A stretch of DNA of 64,000 nucleotides from Segatella hominis. GTDB lineage: Bacteria > Bacteroidota > Bacteroidia > Bacteroidales > Bacteroidaceae. The notes beneath the pieces are model-generated. The model ran no database searches. It had not been told where the DNA came from and saw nothing but the letters and a program-made list of their open reading frames with translations. The stretch covers positions 96,544 to 160,543 of the forward strand of contig NZ_SGVY01000003.1 in NCBI RefSeq assembly GCF_004535825.1, in the 5' to 3' direction. The translations under genes were made by a program, and so were the position numbers. This document shows positions 29,219 to 35,938 of the stretch, in pieces; within the stretch, counting starts at the first letter, position 1; every line of letters starts with the position of its first letter.

Positions 29219-29939
29219 AATATCTTTGTTAAAATATAAACGAAATGTTACTGCAGGCGAGTGCAAATGAAAGTTCTATGATTGCTGTATGCAGTTCTTT
29301 TTTGCAAAGATATATAAAAATCTAATATGCCGTAATTTTTTTACGGATATTTAAGATTAAACTTGTTTTAGTCTCTTAATTCATTCCTTGAATGACTGTT
29401 GTTTCCCCTAAGTTTAATTTTTACTTTGTGTTTTTGCGGTACTTTACTTTGTGTTTTTGTGATAAATCGCTTTTGCCCCTTTTCTACCCCTTCGTCATTT
29501 CACTGGCGTGAGTTGATTACTGATTACGATTACAGTTCGATTTTCCGCTGGTTCATCTTCGTCATTGTAAAGCATGAAACTTTCCTATGATGCAGGGGTA
29601 AGGGGATAGGATGCATTGCGATAGCACCTTGTAAGAAGTACTTTAAATTTAGTTAAAAGTAGGGCGTGTAATCATATCTTTGTCCGTTTATCTAATATAA
29701 AAAGGAGGCATTTTGTCCGTTTTTCCAAGATTTAACACTTTCAGTTATAGCAGCTCCCCAAAGTGGACACGATAAATCCATCCAGACAAGAAATAGTAAG
29801 TCAACGTAAATTATAACTAAGTAACAACAGAGTCAACTCATATTAAAAATAATGCTGAGAGTGGTCAACTAAAACCGTTAAACCACACAACTAAAACCAT
29901 TAAACCGAATAAAAAGTATATGCCCTTAGAAGAAAGTTC

Positions 29940-30022
29940 CGTTCAACGACGTTAAATGTCCGTTCAGCGTCTTTGAATGGCGGTTCAACGTCGTTGAACG
30001 GACATTCAAAGACGCTGAACGA
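29940..30022. repeat. 21-bp-period array with a 19-bp inverted repeat
   Basis: Four units begin at 29940, 29961, 29982 and 30003, each built on a YRTTCA(A/G)(C/A)GWCKYT core followed by 7 bases. Unit 2 (CGTTCAGCGTCTTTGAATG) and unit 4 (CATTCAAAGACGCTGAACG) are perfect reverse complements, so the array can fold into a cruciform or hairpin. Unit 3 holds the internal palindrome GTTCAACGTCGTTGAAC. Confidence 0.78.
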
Positions 30023-30057
30023 AGAATTCATCAGGCTTCAAAACATTATCTTATAGT

Positions 30058-30120
30058 AACAAGAACAATCAACTAAGATAGGAGAAAGTTTACCATTGGC
30101 TTTTAATATTCTTAACGCCC
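30058..30120 (+). repeat. left copy of a 63-bp imperfect direct repeat
   Basis: AACAAGAACA..., then a 41-bp near-identical core (30080-30120, beginning AGGAGAAAGTTTACCATTG). It recurs at 33364-33429 with only two mismatches in the core. The two copies bracket the PD-(D/E)XK ATPase gene and the three small secreted genes. Confidence 0.75.
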
Positions 30121-30240
30121 CGTTTTTAATTTAAGTACTTGACGATTTTGGCAAGCCATTTCTTTTCTATTCTGAGGACTAAGACTGGTTAGTTAAAAAC
30201 CCATAAGGAGGAAAACACAGAAAAAATAACAATAGCAAAC

Positions 30241-30272
30241 TTGGTACTTTCGATTATTTTGCTTAACTTTGC
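30241..30272 (+). promoter_or_regulatory. promoter of the AAA-ATPase/PD-(D/E)XK gene
   Basis: TTG (30241-30243), 20 bp, TAACTTTGC (30264-30272), about 25 bp before the ATG. Confidence 0.68.
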
Positions 30273-30296
30273 CTTCGAAATCAAGAACAAGAGACT

Positions 30297-31859
30297 ATGG
30301 CAAGAAAACGATATCCTATAGGCATACAGACTTTCGAACGAATCCGCAAAGAAGATTGGTTCTATGTTGACAAGACGGAATACATCTATCGTATGACCCA
30401 TACAGATGGTACATATTTCTTCTTGAGCCGACCACGCCGTTTCGGCAAGTCACTCCTTGTATCTACCTTCGAAAGCTATTTTGAAGGAAAAAAGGAACTA
30501 TTCAATGGTCTTGCCATCGAAAAGTTGGAGAAAGAATGGAATGAATATCCTGTGCTCCACTTCAGTTTGGCTGGAGGCAAGCACATGGAGAAAGAGCAGT
30601 TGGAGCACTATCTTCTCTTCATACTAAAGACCAATGAAGAGAAATTTGGCATAACATGTGACTCTCCAGACCCGAACATACGTATGCTCAACCTCATACA
30701 AACCGTATATGAGAAAACGGGCAAACAACCTGTGGTATTAATCGACGAATATGATGCGCCATTACTCGATGTTGTACATGAAGGAACCTCCTTAGACATT
30801 CTGCGAAATGTGATGAGAAACTTCTATAGCCCGCTCAAAGACTGCGAGAAGATGCTCCGTTTTGTTTTTCTGACAGGTATCACCAAATTCTCCCAGTTAA
30901 GTATCTTCAGCGAACTCAACAATATCACAAATATAAGCATGGATACACCATACGCTGGAATCTGTGGTATAACCAAGGAAGAGTTGATGACACAAATGAG
31001 TGATGATATTGACAGACTATCAGAAAAATTAAGCCTGTCTCATGACGAAACCCTTGAAAGACTCAAACAGCACTACGACGGCTATCATTTTGCATGGCCA
31101 TCACCAGATATATTCAATCCATTCAGTTTACTGAACTGCTTTTCCAAGCAAAAGATGGATTCCTATTGGTTCGGTTCAGGCACACCAACCTACCTCATCA
31201 ACATGATGCGCAAGTATGCTTTCACCCCTATCGACCTTGGTGAAAAGATGGAAGCAGGCAAGGATGACTTTGATGCTGCTACAGAGACGATGACCACCAT
31301 CATGCCTTTGCTCTACCAGAGTGGATACTTCACCATCAAGGATTACGATGAGGACACCGAACTATACACCCTCGCCCTTCCTAACAAGGAAATCAGAGTC
31401 GGCCTATACAGAAGTCTTCTCCCTCACTACCTGGCTTCCAAGACGGTTATGGGCAACACGACCATCGCCAAGATGTCCAAGCTGATTAACCTGGGACAAT
31501 TGGACGAAGCACTACTGTTATTCAAGACTTTCCTTGAGACGGTGCCTTACTGCGATAATACCAACTACGAGGGGCATTATCAACAGATGATGTACATCAT
31601 GTTTGCCTTGCTCACCAATTTCCGCATTCTCGTAGAGCAACATACTGCCAAGGGAAGAACAGACATTACGATGGAGACGCACGACACCATCTACATCATG
31701 GAACTGAAGTTCAATAAGACGGCAGAAGAAGCTCTTCAGCAAATCAACGACAAGCGGTATGCCGATGCCTTTGCCCTGCAAAACAAACCTGTGGTGAAAG
31801 TAGGCATCAACTATACAATTAAGGAAAAAATAAGCACCTTAGAATGGGTGATAGAATAA
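30297..31859 (+). CDS. AAA-ATPase-like protein with C-terminal PD-(D/E)XK nuclease-like domain
   Basis: 520 residues. The N-terminus matches the AAA-ATPase_like family common in Bacteroidales (IGIQTFERIRKEDWFYVDKTEYIY), with a degenerate Walker A RPRRFGKSLLVS (about 43-54) and a Walker B-like VVLIDEYDAPL. The C-terminus has the PDDEXK_9-type core: RTDITMETHDTIYIMELKFN, giving D and ExK residues. Such proteins are multicopy in Prevotella and Bacteroides genomes and their role is unknown; defence or mobile-element functions have been suggested. The first small secreted gene starts 10 bp downstream, so they probably share a transcript. Confidence 0.85.
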   Translation: MARKRYPIGIQTFERIRKEDWFYVDKTEYIYRMTHTDGTYFFLSRPRRFGKSLLVSTFESYFEGKKELFNGLAIEKLEKEWNEYPVLHFSLAGGKHMEKEQLEHYLLFILKTNEEKFGITCDSPDPNIRMLNLIQTVYEKTGKQPVVLIDEYDAPLLDVVHEGTSLDILRNVMRNFYSPLKDCEKMLRFVFLTGITKFSQLSIFSELNNITNISMDTPYAGICGITKEELMTQMSDDIDRLSEKLSLSHDETLERLKQHYDGYHFAWPSPDIFNPFSLLNCFSKQKMDSYWFGSGTPTYLINMMRKYAFTPIDLGEKMEAGKDDFDAATETMTTIMPLLYQSGYFTIKDYDEDTELYTLALPNKEIRVGLYRSLLPHYLASKTVMGNTTIAKMSKLINLGQLDEALLLFKTFLETVPYCDNTNYEGHYQQMMYIMFALLTNFRILVEQHTAKGRTDITMETHDTIYIMELKFNKTAEEALQQINDKRYADAFALQNKPVVKVGINYTIKEKISTLEWVIE

Positions 31860-31869
31860 ATAGAATAAT

Positions 31870-32292
31870 ATGAGAAATAGTCTGATAATTGCCTTAGTAT
31901 TCCTTTTGAGCATGACATGCCATGCTCAAAAAATCAGCATATCTGACTTTGTTGGTAAGACATGGGTTGCAGATTCTGGTTATGATGGATGTGGAAATAT
32001 AGATTGGAATATCGTATTTTCTGCAAAATCATCAGAACATAAATTTGTTGGAAAGTCTGATAATAAGGTAAGTGTGTTTACTTATAACACTTACTTGTGT
32101 AGTTATAACCCCGAAAAGTACGAAGCTTCGTTATTGGGCAATACTAATGGAAAGTATATTGTATTTGAGCGAAAATATACTTACAAAGGTAAAGAATATG
32201 AGGACTTTTTCTGTGGAGAACTTCTTTCTTTGGAATCAAATAGATTGACTATACGAATGAAGCATTCTACTATTTTGTTTATCGCAAAATAG
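31870..32292 (+). CDS. small secreted protein, paralogue A
   Basis: 140 residues with a clear signal peptide MRNSLIIALVFLLSMTCHA ending in an AQK junction (cleavage near residue 19). The mature part is about 120 residues, beta-rich, and begins with the family pattern KISISDFVGKTWVAD; a Trp follows the first helix as in lipocalin-like folds. Its signal peptide is closely similar to that of paralogue C. The C-terminus (LTIRMKHSTILFIAK) ends abruptly, and a decayed copy of another paralogue's C-terminus follows immediately (32298-32366). This suggests recombination within the family. Function unknown. Confidence 0.7.
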   Translation: MRNSLIIALVFLLSMTCHAQKISISDFVGKTWVADSGYDGCGNIDWNIVFSAKSSEHKFVGKSDNKVSVFTYNTYLCSYNPEKYEASLLGNTNGKYIVFERKYTYKGKEYEDFFCGELLSLESNRLTIRMKHSTILFIAK

Positions 32293-32297
32293 TAGAG

Positions 32298-32366
32298 ATA
32301 AGCAGTACGGAAATCATTTTGTTATCTAAATGAAGCGATACGACAGTTTATCAAAAGGTTAAGTAA
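32298..32366 (+). pseudogene. decayed C-terminal fragment of a fourth secreted paralogue
   Basis: Translated in frame it reads ISSTEIILLSK, stop, SDTTVYQKVK, stop. This lines up with the last residues of paralogue C (ISSTKITLLSKLGDTTVYQKVK), with an internal TGA. It has no start and lies between paralogues A and B. Confidence 0.75.
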
Positions 32367-32371
32367 TAATT

Positions 32372-32410
32372 TTTTTGCAAGTTTTATCGATTCGATAAAG
32401 CTTGCAAAAA
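32372..32410. terminator. 19-bp hairpin after paralogue A and the decayed fragment
   Basis: TTTTTGCAAGTTTTATCGA (32372-32390), one base, then TCGATAAAGCTTGCAAAAA (32392-32410); one G-U pair, otherwise perfect. Probably terminates the ATPase/paralogue A transcript; the T tract is on the 5' side, so termination on the plus strand is less certain. Confidence 0.5.
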
Positions 32411-32456
32411 TACGTAAATATAGTTATTCTTATACAACATAAAGACAAAGTAGTCT

Positions 32457-32882
32457 ATGAAAAGAATTCTTTATATAATAATGGTTTTATGGTTTTGTGT
32501 ATGTGATATACAGGCACAGGCAATTACTCTTCAACAATTGAAGAATACATCTTGGCATTTAAAAGAGCCAAGCAATCCGAATGTAGATACTTACTTCGAA
32601 TTTTCAGATAGAGTCTTGACTAATGTATCGGATGCTCATTATGCTGATACTAAGTTTAGAAAAGGGTTGAAGAAGAAATATACAAACAAGTACTTGTATT
32701 ATATAGCCAATCAAATTCCAAGTAGCTTCGATGGTAAGAAAGTAGGGCAATCAGGACAAGGAACATATATCATCCAAGAGTTGGATGGTGAATTCTTTTG
32801 GTTTCAAATATTGCAATTTAGTTCTTCAGAATTGAAGGTAAAGACTAAGTTTGGGCAAACTTTTGTATTTGAGAAAGTATGA
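32457..32882 (+). CDS. small secreted protein, paralogue B
   Basis: 141 residues. Signal peptide MKRILYIIMVLWFCVCDIQA, then mature QAITLQQLKNTSWHLKEP. It shares with paralogue C the sequence pattern after the middle (YIANQIPSSFDGKKVGQSGQGTYIIQELDGEFFWFQILQFSSSELKVK versus the equivalent in C) and the closing FGQTFVFEKV. The order (Trp near the N-terminus, a G-x-G-T-Y-I-I-Q strand, an SSxL/IxLxxK strand and an aromatic-plus-basic end) suggests a small lipocalin-like beta barrel. Function unknown. A separate transcript from paralogue A is likely. Confidence 0.7.
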   Translation: MKRILYIIMVLWFCVCDIQAQAITLQQLKNTSWHLKEPSNPNVDTYFEFSDRVLTNVSDAHYADTKFRKGLKKKYTNKYLYYIANQIPSSFDGKKVGQSGQGTYIIQELDGEFFWFQILQFSSSELKVKTKFGQTFVFEKV

Positions 32883-32911
32883 TATTCTGACAAATCATGG
32901 AGACAATAGGG

Positions 32912-33313
32912 ATGAGAAATATTTTGGTAATTTCTTTAGTTTTTCTTCTGAGCATGGTGTGCCATGCTCAGAAGATTGCTACGTCAGAACTTAATGAGAC
33001 GAAATGGAAAGAGATTAGTCCTACTTATGATTATTGTGAGAGAGGAATGACTTTTACAATGGACACTCGTACGACAAGTACCAAGTTTTACAAGACAGGA
33101 AAAGAGTTTAATTGTCCTCTAAAGTATTATATATCTTCCTCTATTCCAGAAACATTTGATAGTTCACAGATAGGGAAGAATCGAAAGGGTAGTTATATTA
33201 TCCAATATGTTGATAACAGTGTGTTTTGGTTCAAGATAGTTGATATAAGCAGTACGAAAATAACTCTGTTGTCTAAATTAGGCGACACGACTGTTTATCA
33301 GAAAGTAAAGTAA
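32912..33313 (+). CDS. small secreted protein, paralogue C
   Basis: 133 residues if started at the inner Met (MRNILVISLVFLLSMVCHAQK), which gives a clean signal peptide; the frame also has an ATG at 32897 (METIG-) that would precede it. The mature protein contains NETKWKEISPTYDY, then SSIPETFDSSQIGKNRKGSYIIQYVDNSVFWFKIVDISSTKITLLSK. Its signal peptide is nearly the same as paralogue A and its body resembles paralogue B, so the three form a mosaic family. It starts about 30 bp after paralogue B and ends at a strong terminator. Confidence 0.7.
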   Translation: MRNILVISLVFLLSMVCHAQKIATSELNETKWKEISPTYDYCERGMTFTMDTRTTSTKFYKTGKEFNCPLKYYISSSIPETFDSSQIGKNRKGSYIIQYVDNSVFWFKIVDISSTKITLLSKLGDTTVYQKVK

Positions 33314-33319
33314 CAAAGG

Positions 33320-33357
33320 CTTGTAGGTATGTAAAAGACATACCTACAAGATTTTTC
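33320..33357 (+). terminator. intrinsic terminator after paralogue C
   Basis: CTTGTAGGTATGT (33320-33332) pairs perfectly with ACATACCTACAAG (33338-33350) around AAAAG, followed by ATTTTTCC. Confidence 0.88.
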
Positions 33358-33363
33358 CTATCA

Positions 33364-33429
33364 AACAAGAACATTTCCAAGTAATATTAGGAGAAAGTTT
33401 ACCATTGCCTTTTAATAATCTTAACGCCC
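33364..33429 (+). repeat. right copy of the 63-bp imperfect direct repeat
   Basis: AACAAGAACATTTCC..., core 33389-33429 beginning AGGAGAAAGTTTACCATTG. See the copy at 30058-30120. The remnant gene below begins directly after it. Confidence 0.75.
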
Positions 33430-33435
33430 TGTGAA

Positions 33436-34264
33436 ATGCCTGGAGGTACACTTTTCCCCGACACGATGAAACAGTATGATGACTACACCATTCGTGAGGC
33501 CCTTCATAACTGTATTGCCCATCAAGACTACACTCTTCAACAGCGTATCAATTTCGTGGAGAATCCAGGATATCTGTATTATTCCAATGCTGGCACATTC
33601 ATTCCTGGAACTTTGGAGAATGTTTTGAGGAACGAAGAGCCTCAGACGCATTTCCGTAATGAATGCCTGTGTAGGGCTATGGTAGATTTCAACATGATAG
33701 ATACCGTAAGCCGTGGTATCAAGAAAATGTTCAATGAACAATGGCGCAGACATTTCCCTATGCCAGACTATGAGATTGACCAGATTAAGAAGAAAGTAGT
33801 TGTCCGCATTTACGGCAATGAAATCAACAAACGATACACTGATTTGTTGAAGACAAACGACACTCTTTCGCTATGGGATTGCATCTCGCTTGATACAGTA
33901 CAAAAAGGCAGAACTATTCATGAGAATATAGCGCAAGACTTGCTCCAGCGTGGACTTATTGAAGGTGATGCTCCCCCATTACAGCATCTCTCTTAGCATT
34001 GCAAAAAACACGCATCAACTTCCTTCTTACACAAAGACAAAAGGATTGGATAAGGAGAAACTGCGCCAAATGATACTGCAATTCTTACAAAACGCAGGTG
34101 ACGAAGGAGCAAAGCGAGACAGTATTTATGAATACTTGAGGGATGTACTTCCCTCCAACAAAACAGACGAACAACAATTGCGCATGGTGGGCAAATTGCT
34201 TGTAGAGATGGATGAAAATAAATTAATAACAACCAAAGGACGAAAGTGGATAATAAGGTCGTAA
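33436..34264 (+). pseudogene. remnant of an AlbA_2/RecG-like ATP-binding regulator, 5'-truncated and frameshifted
   Basis: The first frame (33436-33996) matches the C-terminal half of the AlbA_2 (AAA_4)/HATPase_c_4 family: YTIREALHNCIAHQDY, GYLYYSNAGTF and SRGIKKMFNEQ are typical, but the N-terminal DNA-binding/ATPase half is missing. A second frame (to 34264) continues the protein with PHYSISLSIAKNT and a winged-helix end (LVEMDENKLITTKGRKWIIRS). The frames join if one C is removed from the C5 tract at 33973-33977. There is an in-frame TAG at 33388, so no longer 5' end exists. I regard it as inactive, although the single C could be a sequencing slip. Confidence 0.75.
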
Positions 34265-34336
34265 TAAGACCTAATTTGTGAATTACGACCTTTTTACGAC
34301 CCAATATTAACCAATTGAGGTTTAATAGGTCGTAAT
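34257..34336. promoter_or_regulatory. repeated GGTCGTAAT motifs upstream of the XRE gene
   Basis: GGTCGTAAT at 34257-34265 and 34328-34336, and the inverse ATTACGACC at 34282-34290, with a further TTACGACC near 34294. These paired inverted copies directly precede the XRE regulator and could be its operator. This is inference from spacing only. Confidence 0.35.
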
Positions 34337-34400
34337 TTGAACCGATTTACGTCGAAAGAATCATATTATAACGGAGTTAGAATCGTAAAAAATAAAAGAT

Positions 34401-34688
34401 ATGTTACTCGGAAACAAGATAAGAGAATTCAGAGATGAGCAGAAACTCCTGCAACGCCAATTGGCGGCAGCATTAGAAATTGACACTCCCATGTTCAGTA
34501 AAATTGAGCGTGGAGACAGACGAGCTAAGCGAGAGCAAGTGGTTAAACTTGCAGAATTGCTGCATCAGGATGAAAATGAGCTGTTGAAGCTGTGGCTCGC
34601 AGATAAAGTGATCGATGCTGTAGGAAATGAAAATGACTCTGCACTGAAACGGGATGCCATAAAAGTGGCACAAAAAGCAATATTGTAG
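34401..34688 (+). CDS. XRE-family helix-turn-helix regulator
   Basis: 95 residues. The N-terminal HTH is clear: NKIREFRDEQKLLQRQLAAALEIDTPMFSKIERGDRRAKREQVVKLAELL. Related Bacteroidetes proteins often stand in front of restriction-modification or methyltransferase genes. Here no such gene follows: the next frame (MDTNPIMKKLYEKW at 34699-34743) stops after 14 codons, which looks like the 5' stub of a lost partner. The regulator may therefore be an orphan. The upstream GGTCGTAAT repeats are candidate operators. Confidence 0.8.
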   Translation: MLLGNKIREFRDEQKLLQRQLAAALEIDTPMFSKIERGDRRAKREQVVKLAELLHQDENELLKLWLADKVIDAVGNENDSALKRDAIKVAQKAIL

Positions 34689-34698
34689 GACAACAATT

Positions 34699-34743
34699 AT
34701 GGATACAAATCCCATTATGAAAAAGTTGTATGAGAAGTGGTGA
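34699..34743 (+). pseudogene. 14-codon stub downstream of the XRE gene
   Basis: ATG at 34699 followed by 13 sense codons and TGA at 34741-34743. It begins 10 bp after the XRE stop, the position expected for a co-transcribed partner gene. Too short to identify; could be a truncated gene start or nothing. Confidence 0.25.
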
Positions 34744-34783
34744 TAAGCAACAAAGATACGCTTTTTATTTGATATTACCAAAC

Positions 34784-34831
34784 GAGTTCATGCCAAACTT
34801 GGCAAAAAAAATCCAAGTTTGGCATGAACTC
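34784..34831. repeat. perfect 19-bp inverted repeat
   Basis: GAGTTCATGCCAAACTTGG (34784-34802), 10-nt A-rich loop, CCAAGTTTGGCATGAACTC (34813-34831). It lies between the convergent XRE region and trmH-like gene and could be a bidirectional terminator. No T tract follows on the plus strand. Its half-site AGTTC...AAACTTG resembles the promoter palindrome at 45052. Confidence 0.6.
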
Positions 34832-34902
34832 AACTTATAAAGAACTGCTTAATTCAAAGATTAAAGCAGTCTATATGAATACGAAATCAGCTTGAATGCC
34901 GC

Positions 34903-35508
34903 TTATAGCTTCAAGAGTTTGGCAAACTCCCAGACCACAATGCCTGCCGTTACGCTGACATTGAGCGAATGCTTCGTACCAAACTGAGGAATCTCCAGGC
35001 AGCCATCGCTCATATCCACGATGTTCTGCTTTACACCCTTCACCTCGTTGCCGAAGATGACGGCATAGCCGCTGGGGAGTGAAGAGTGAAGAGTGAAGAG
35101 TGAAGAATTCTCTTGCTTTTCTGATTCTGAAGCCGTTCTAACAATATTAGAATGAGCCTCTGGCAGATTCTGGAGTTTGGTAGAGCCTTCCACCTGTTCG
35201 ATGCTATAAATAAAAAAGCCTTTCTGCTTCAATTTCTCCACAGCCTCTTCCGTGGTCTTGAAGTATTCCCAATCGACACTGTCCTCACCACCCAATGCAG
35301 TCTTATGAATCTCGACATTAGGAGGAGTAGCGGTAATACCACACAGATATACAGCCTCTACACGGAAAGCATCGCAAGAGCGGAAAACACTTCCTACATT
35401 ATATAATGAACGCACATCATCCAAGACTACTATCAGGGGAAGCTTCTCAGCCTCCTTGAATTCCTCCAGCGTGAGGCGGTTCATCTCTATCGTTCTTAAC
35501 TTACGCAT
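34903..35508 (-). CDS. TrmH-family (SPOUT) RNA methyltransferase
   Basis: 201 residues. It has the three SpoU motifs: VVLDDVRSLYNVGSVFRSCDAF (motif 1), YAVIFGNEVKGV (motif 2) and LNVSVTAGIVVWEFAK (motif 3). Such enzymes 2'-O-methylate rRNA or tRNA; the substrate is not predictable. Before motif 2 there is a Ser/Leu stretch (ENSSLFTLHSSLPSG) encoded by four tandem GAGTGAA units (on the plus strand, 35077-35104), an in-frame microsatellite. Its ATG overlaps the last 8 bp of sufE (ATGCGTAA), so it is translationally coupled. MNRLTLEE, eight codons in, is an alternative start. Confidence 0.88.
   Translation of the reverse strand: MRKLRTIEMNRLTLEEFKEAEKLPLIVVLDDVRSLYNVGSVFRSCDAFRVEAVYLCGITATPPNVEIHKTALGGEDSVDWEYFKTTEEAVEKLKQKGFFIYSIEQVEGSTKLQNLPEAHSNIVRTASESEKQENSSLFTLHSSLPSGYAVIFGNEVKGVKQNIVDMSDGCLEIPQFGTKHSLNVSVTAGIVVWEFAKLLKL
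35077..35104. repeat. four tandem GAGTGAA heptamers inside the trmH-like gene
   Basis: Exact 7-bp repeats encoding the SSLFTLHSSL stretch on the minus strand. Gain or loss of three units would keep the frame; any other change would break the gene. Confidence 0.85.
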
Positions 35509-35938
35509 TTCCCTCAGCCTCCTTGGTCTTGTAAGCCAAAGCGTACATACGAATCTGCTTGATCATCGCCAAGAGACCATTGCTGCGGGTTGGACTCAGA
35601 TGATCCTTCAAACCAATCTTCTCTACGAAATAAAGATCAGCATCCATAATCTCGGTAGGAGTATGACCGCTCAATACGCGAATCAGAAGAGCGATGATAC
35701 CCTTCACGATAAGAGCATCACTATCAGCAGTAAACACGAGCTTGCCATCCTCATAATCGCATTGCAACCATACACGGCTCTGACAGCCATCGATGAGGTT
35801 CTGTTCGTTTTTGTATTTCTCGTCAAGAGGAGCCAATTCATTACCCAAGTCGATGAGCATCTGATACTTATCCATCCAATCGGTGAAGTCCTGGAACTCC
35901 TCCACTACTTCATCCTGCAAATCATTGATTGTTGCCAT
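35501..35938 (-). CDS. sufE: SufE-family cysteine desulfurase activator
   Basis: 145 residues. SufE accepts persulfide sulfur from SufS for iron-sulfur cluster assembly. The active Cys is in LIDGCQSRVWL (near residue 52), followed by the typical DGKLVFTADSDALIVKGIIALLIRVLSG segment. Its ATG shares a base with the stop of the U32 peptidase gene (TAATG at 35938), and its stop overlaps the trmH-like start. This makes a three-gene, translationally coupled operon. Confidence 0.92.
   Translation of the reverse strand: MATINDLQDEVVEEFQDFTDWMDKYQMLIDLGNELAPLDEKYKNEQNLIDGCQSRVWLQCDYEDGKLVFTADSDALIVKGIIALLIRVLSGHTPTEIMDADLYFVEKIGLKDHLSPTRSNGLLAMIKQIRMYALAYKTKEAEGNA

Larger units (their letters stand above)
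29219..30240. other. repeat-rich intergenic region of the island
   Basis: No gene is supported in about 1 kb. Contents, left to right: a -7-like TATCTTTGC for the ATPase operon (minus, 29304-29312); a direct repeat of TTACTTTGTGTTTTTG near 29420 and 29446; a plus-strand TATCTTTG near 29683; a 22-bp tandem duplication starting CAACTAAAACC (29866 and 29888); the 21-bp array at 29940-30022; and the left copy of a 63-bp direct repeat (30058-30120). A 63-codon TTG-started frame at 29399-29590 looks accidental. Confidence 0.6.

Noticed and set aside
29399-29590. 63-codon hydrophobic frame in the island gap
   Set aside because: TTG start, Phe/Cys/Ile-rich, built partly on a short direct repeat; no sign of selection.
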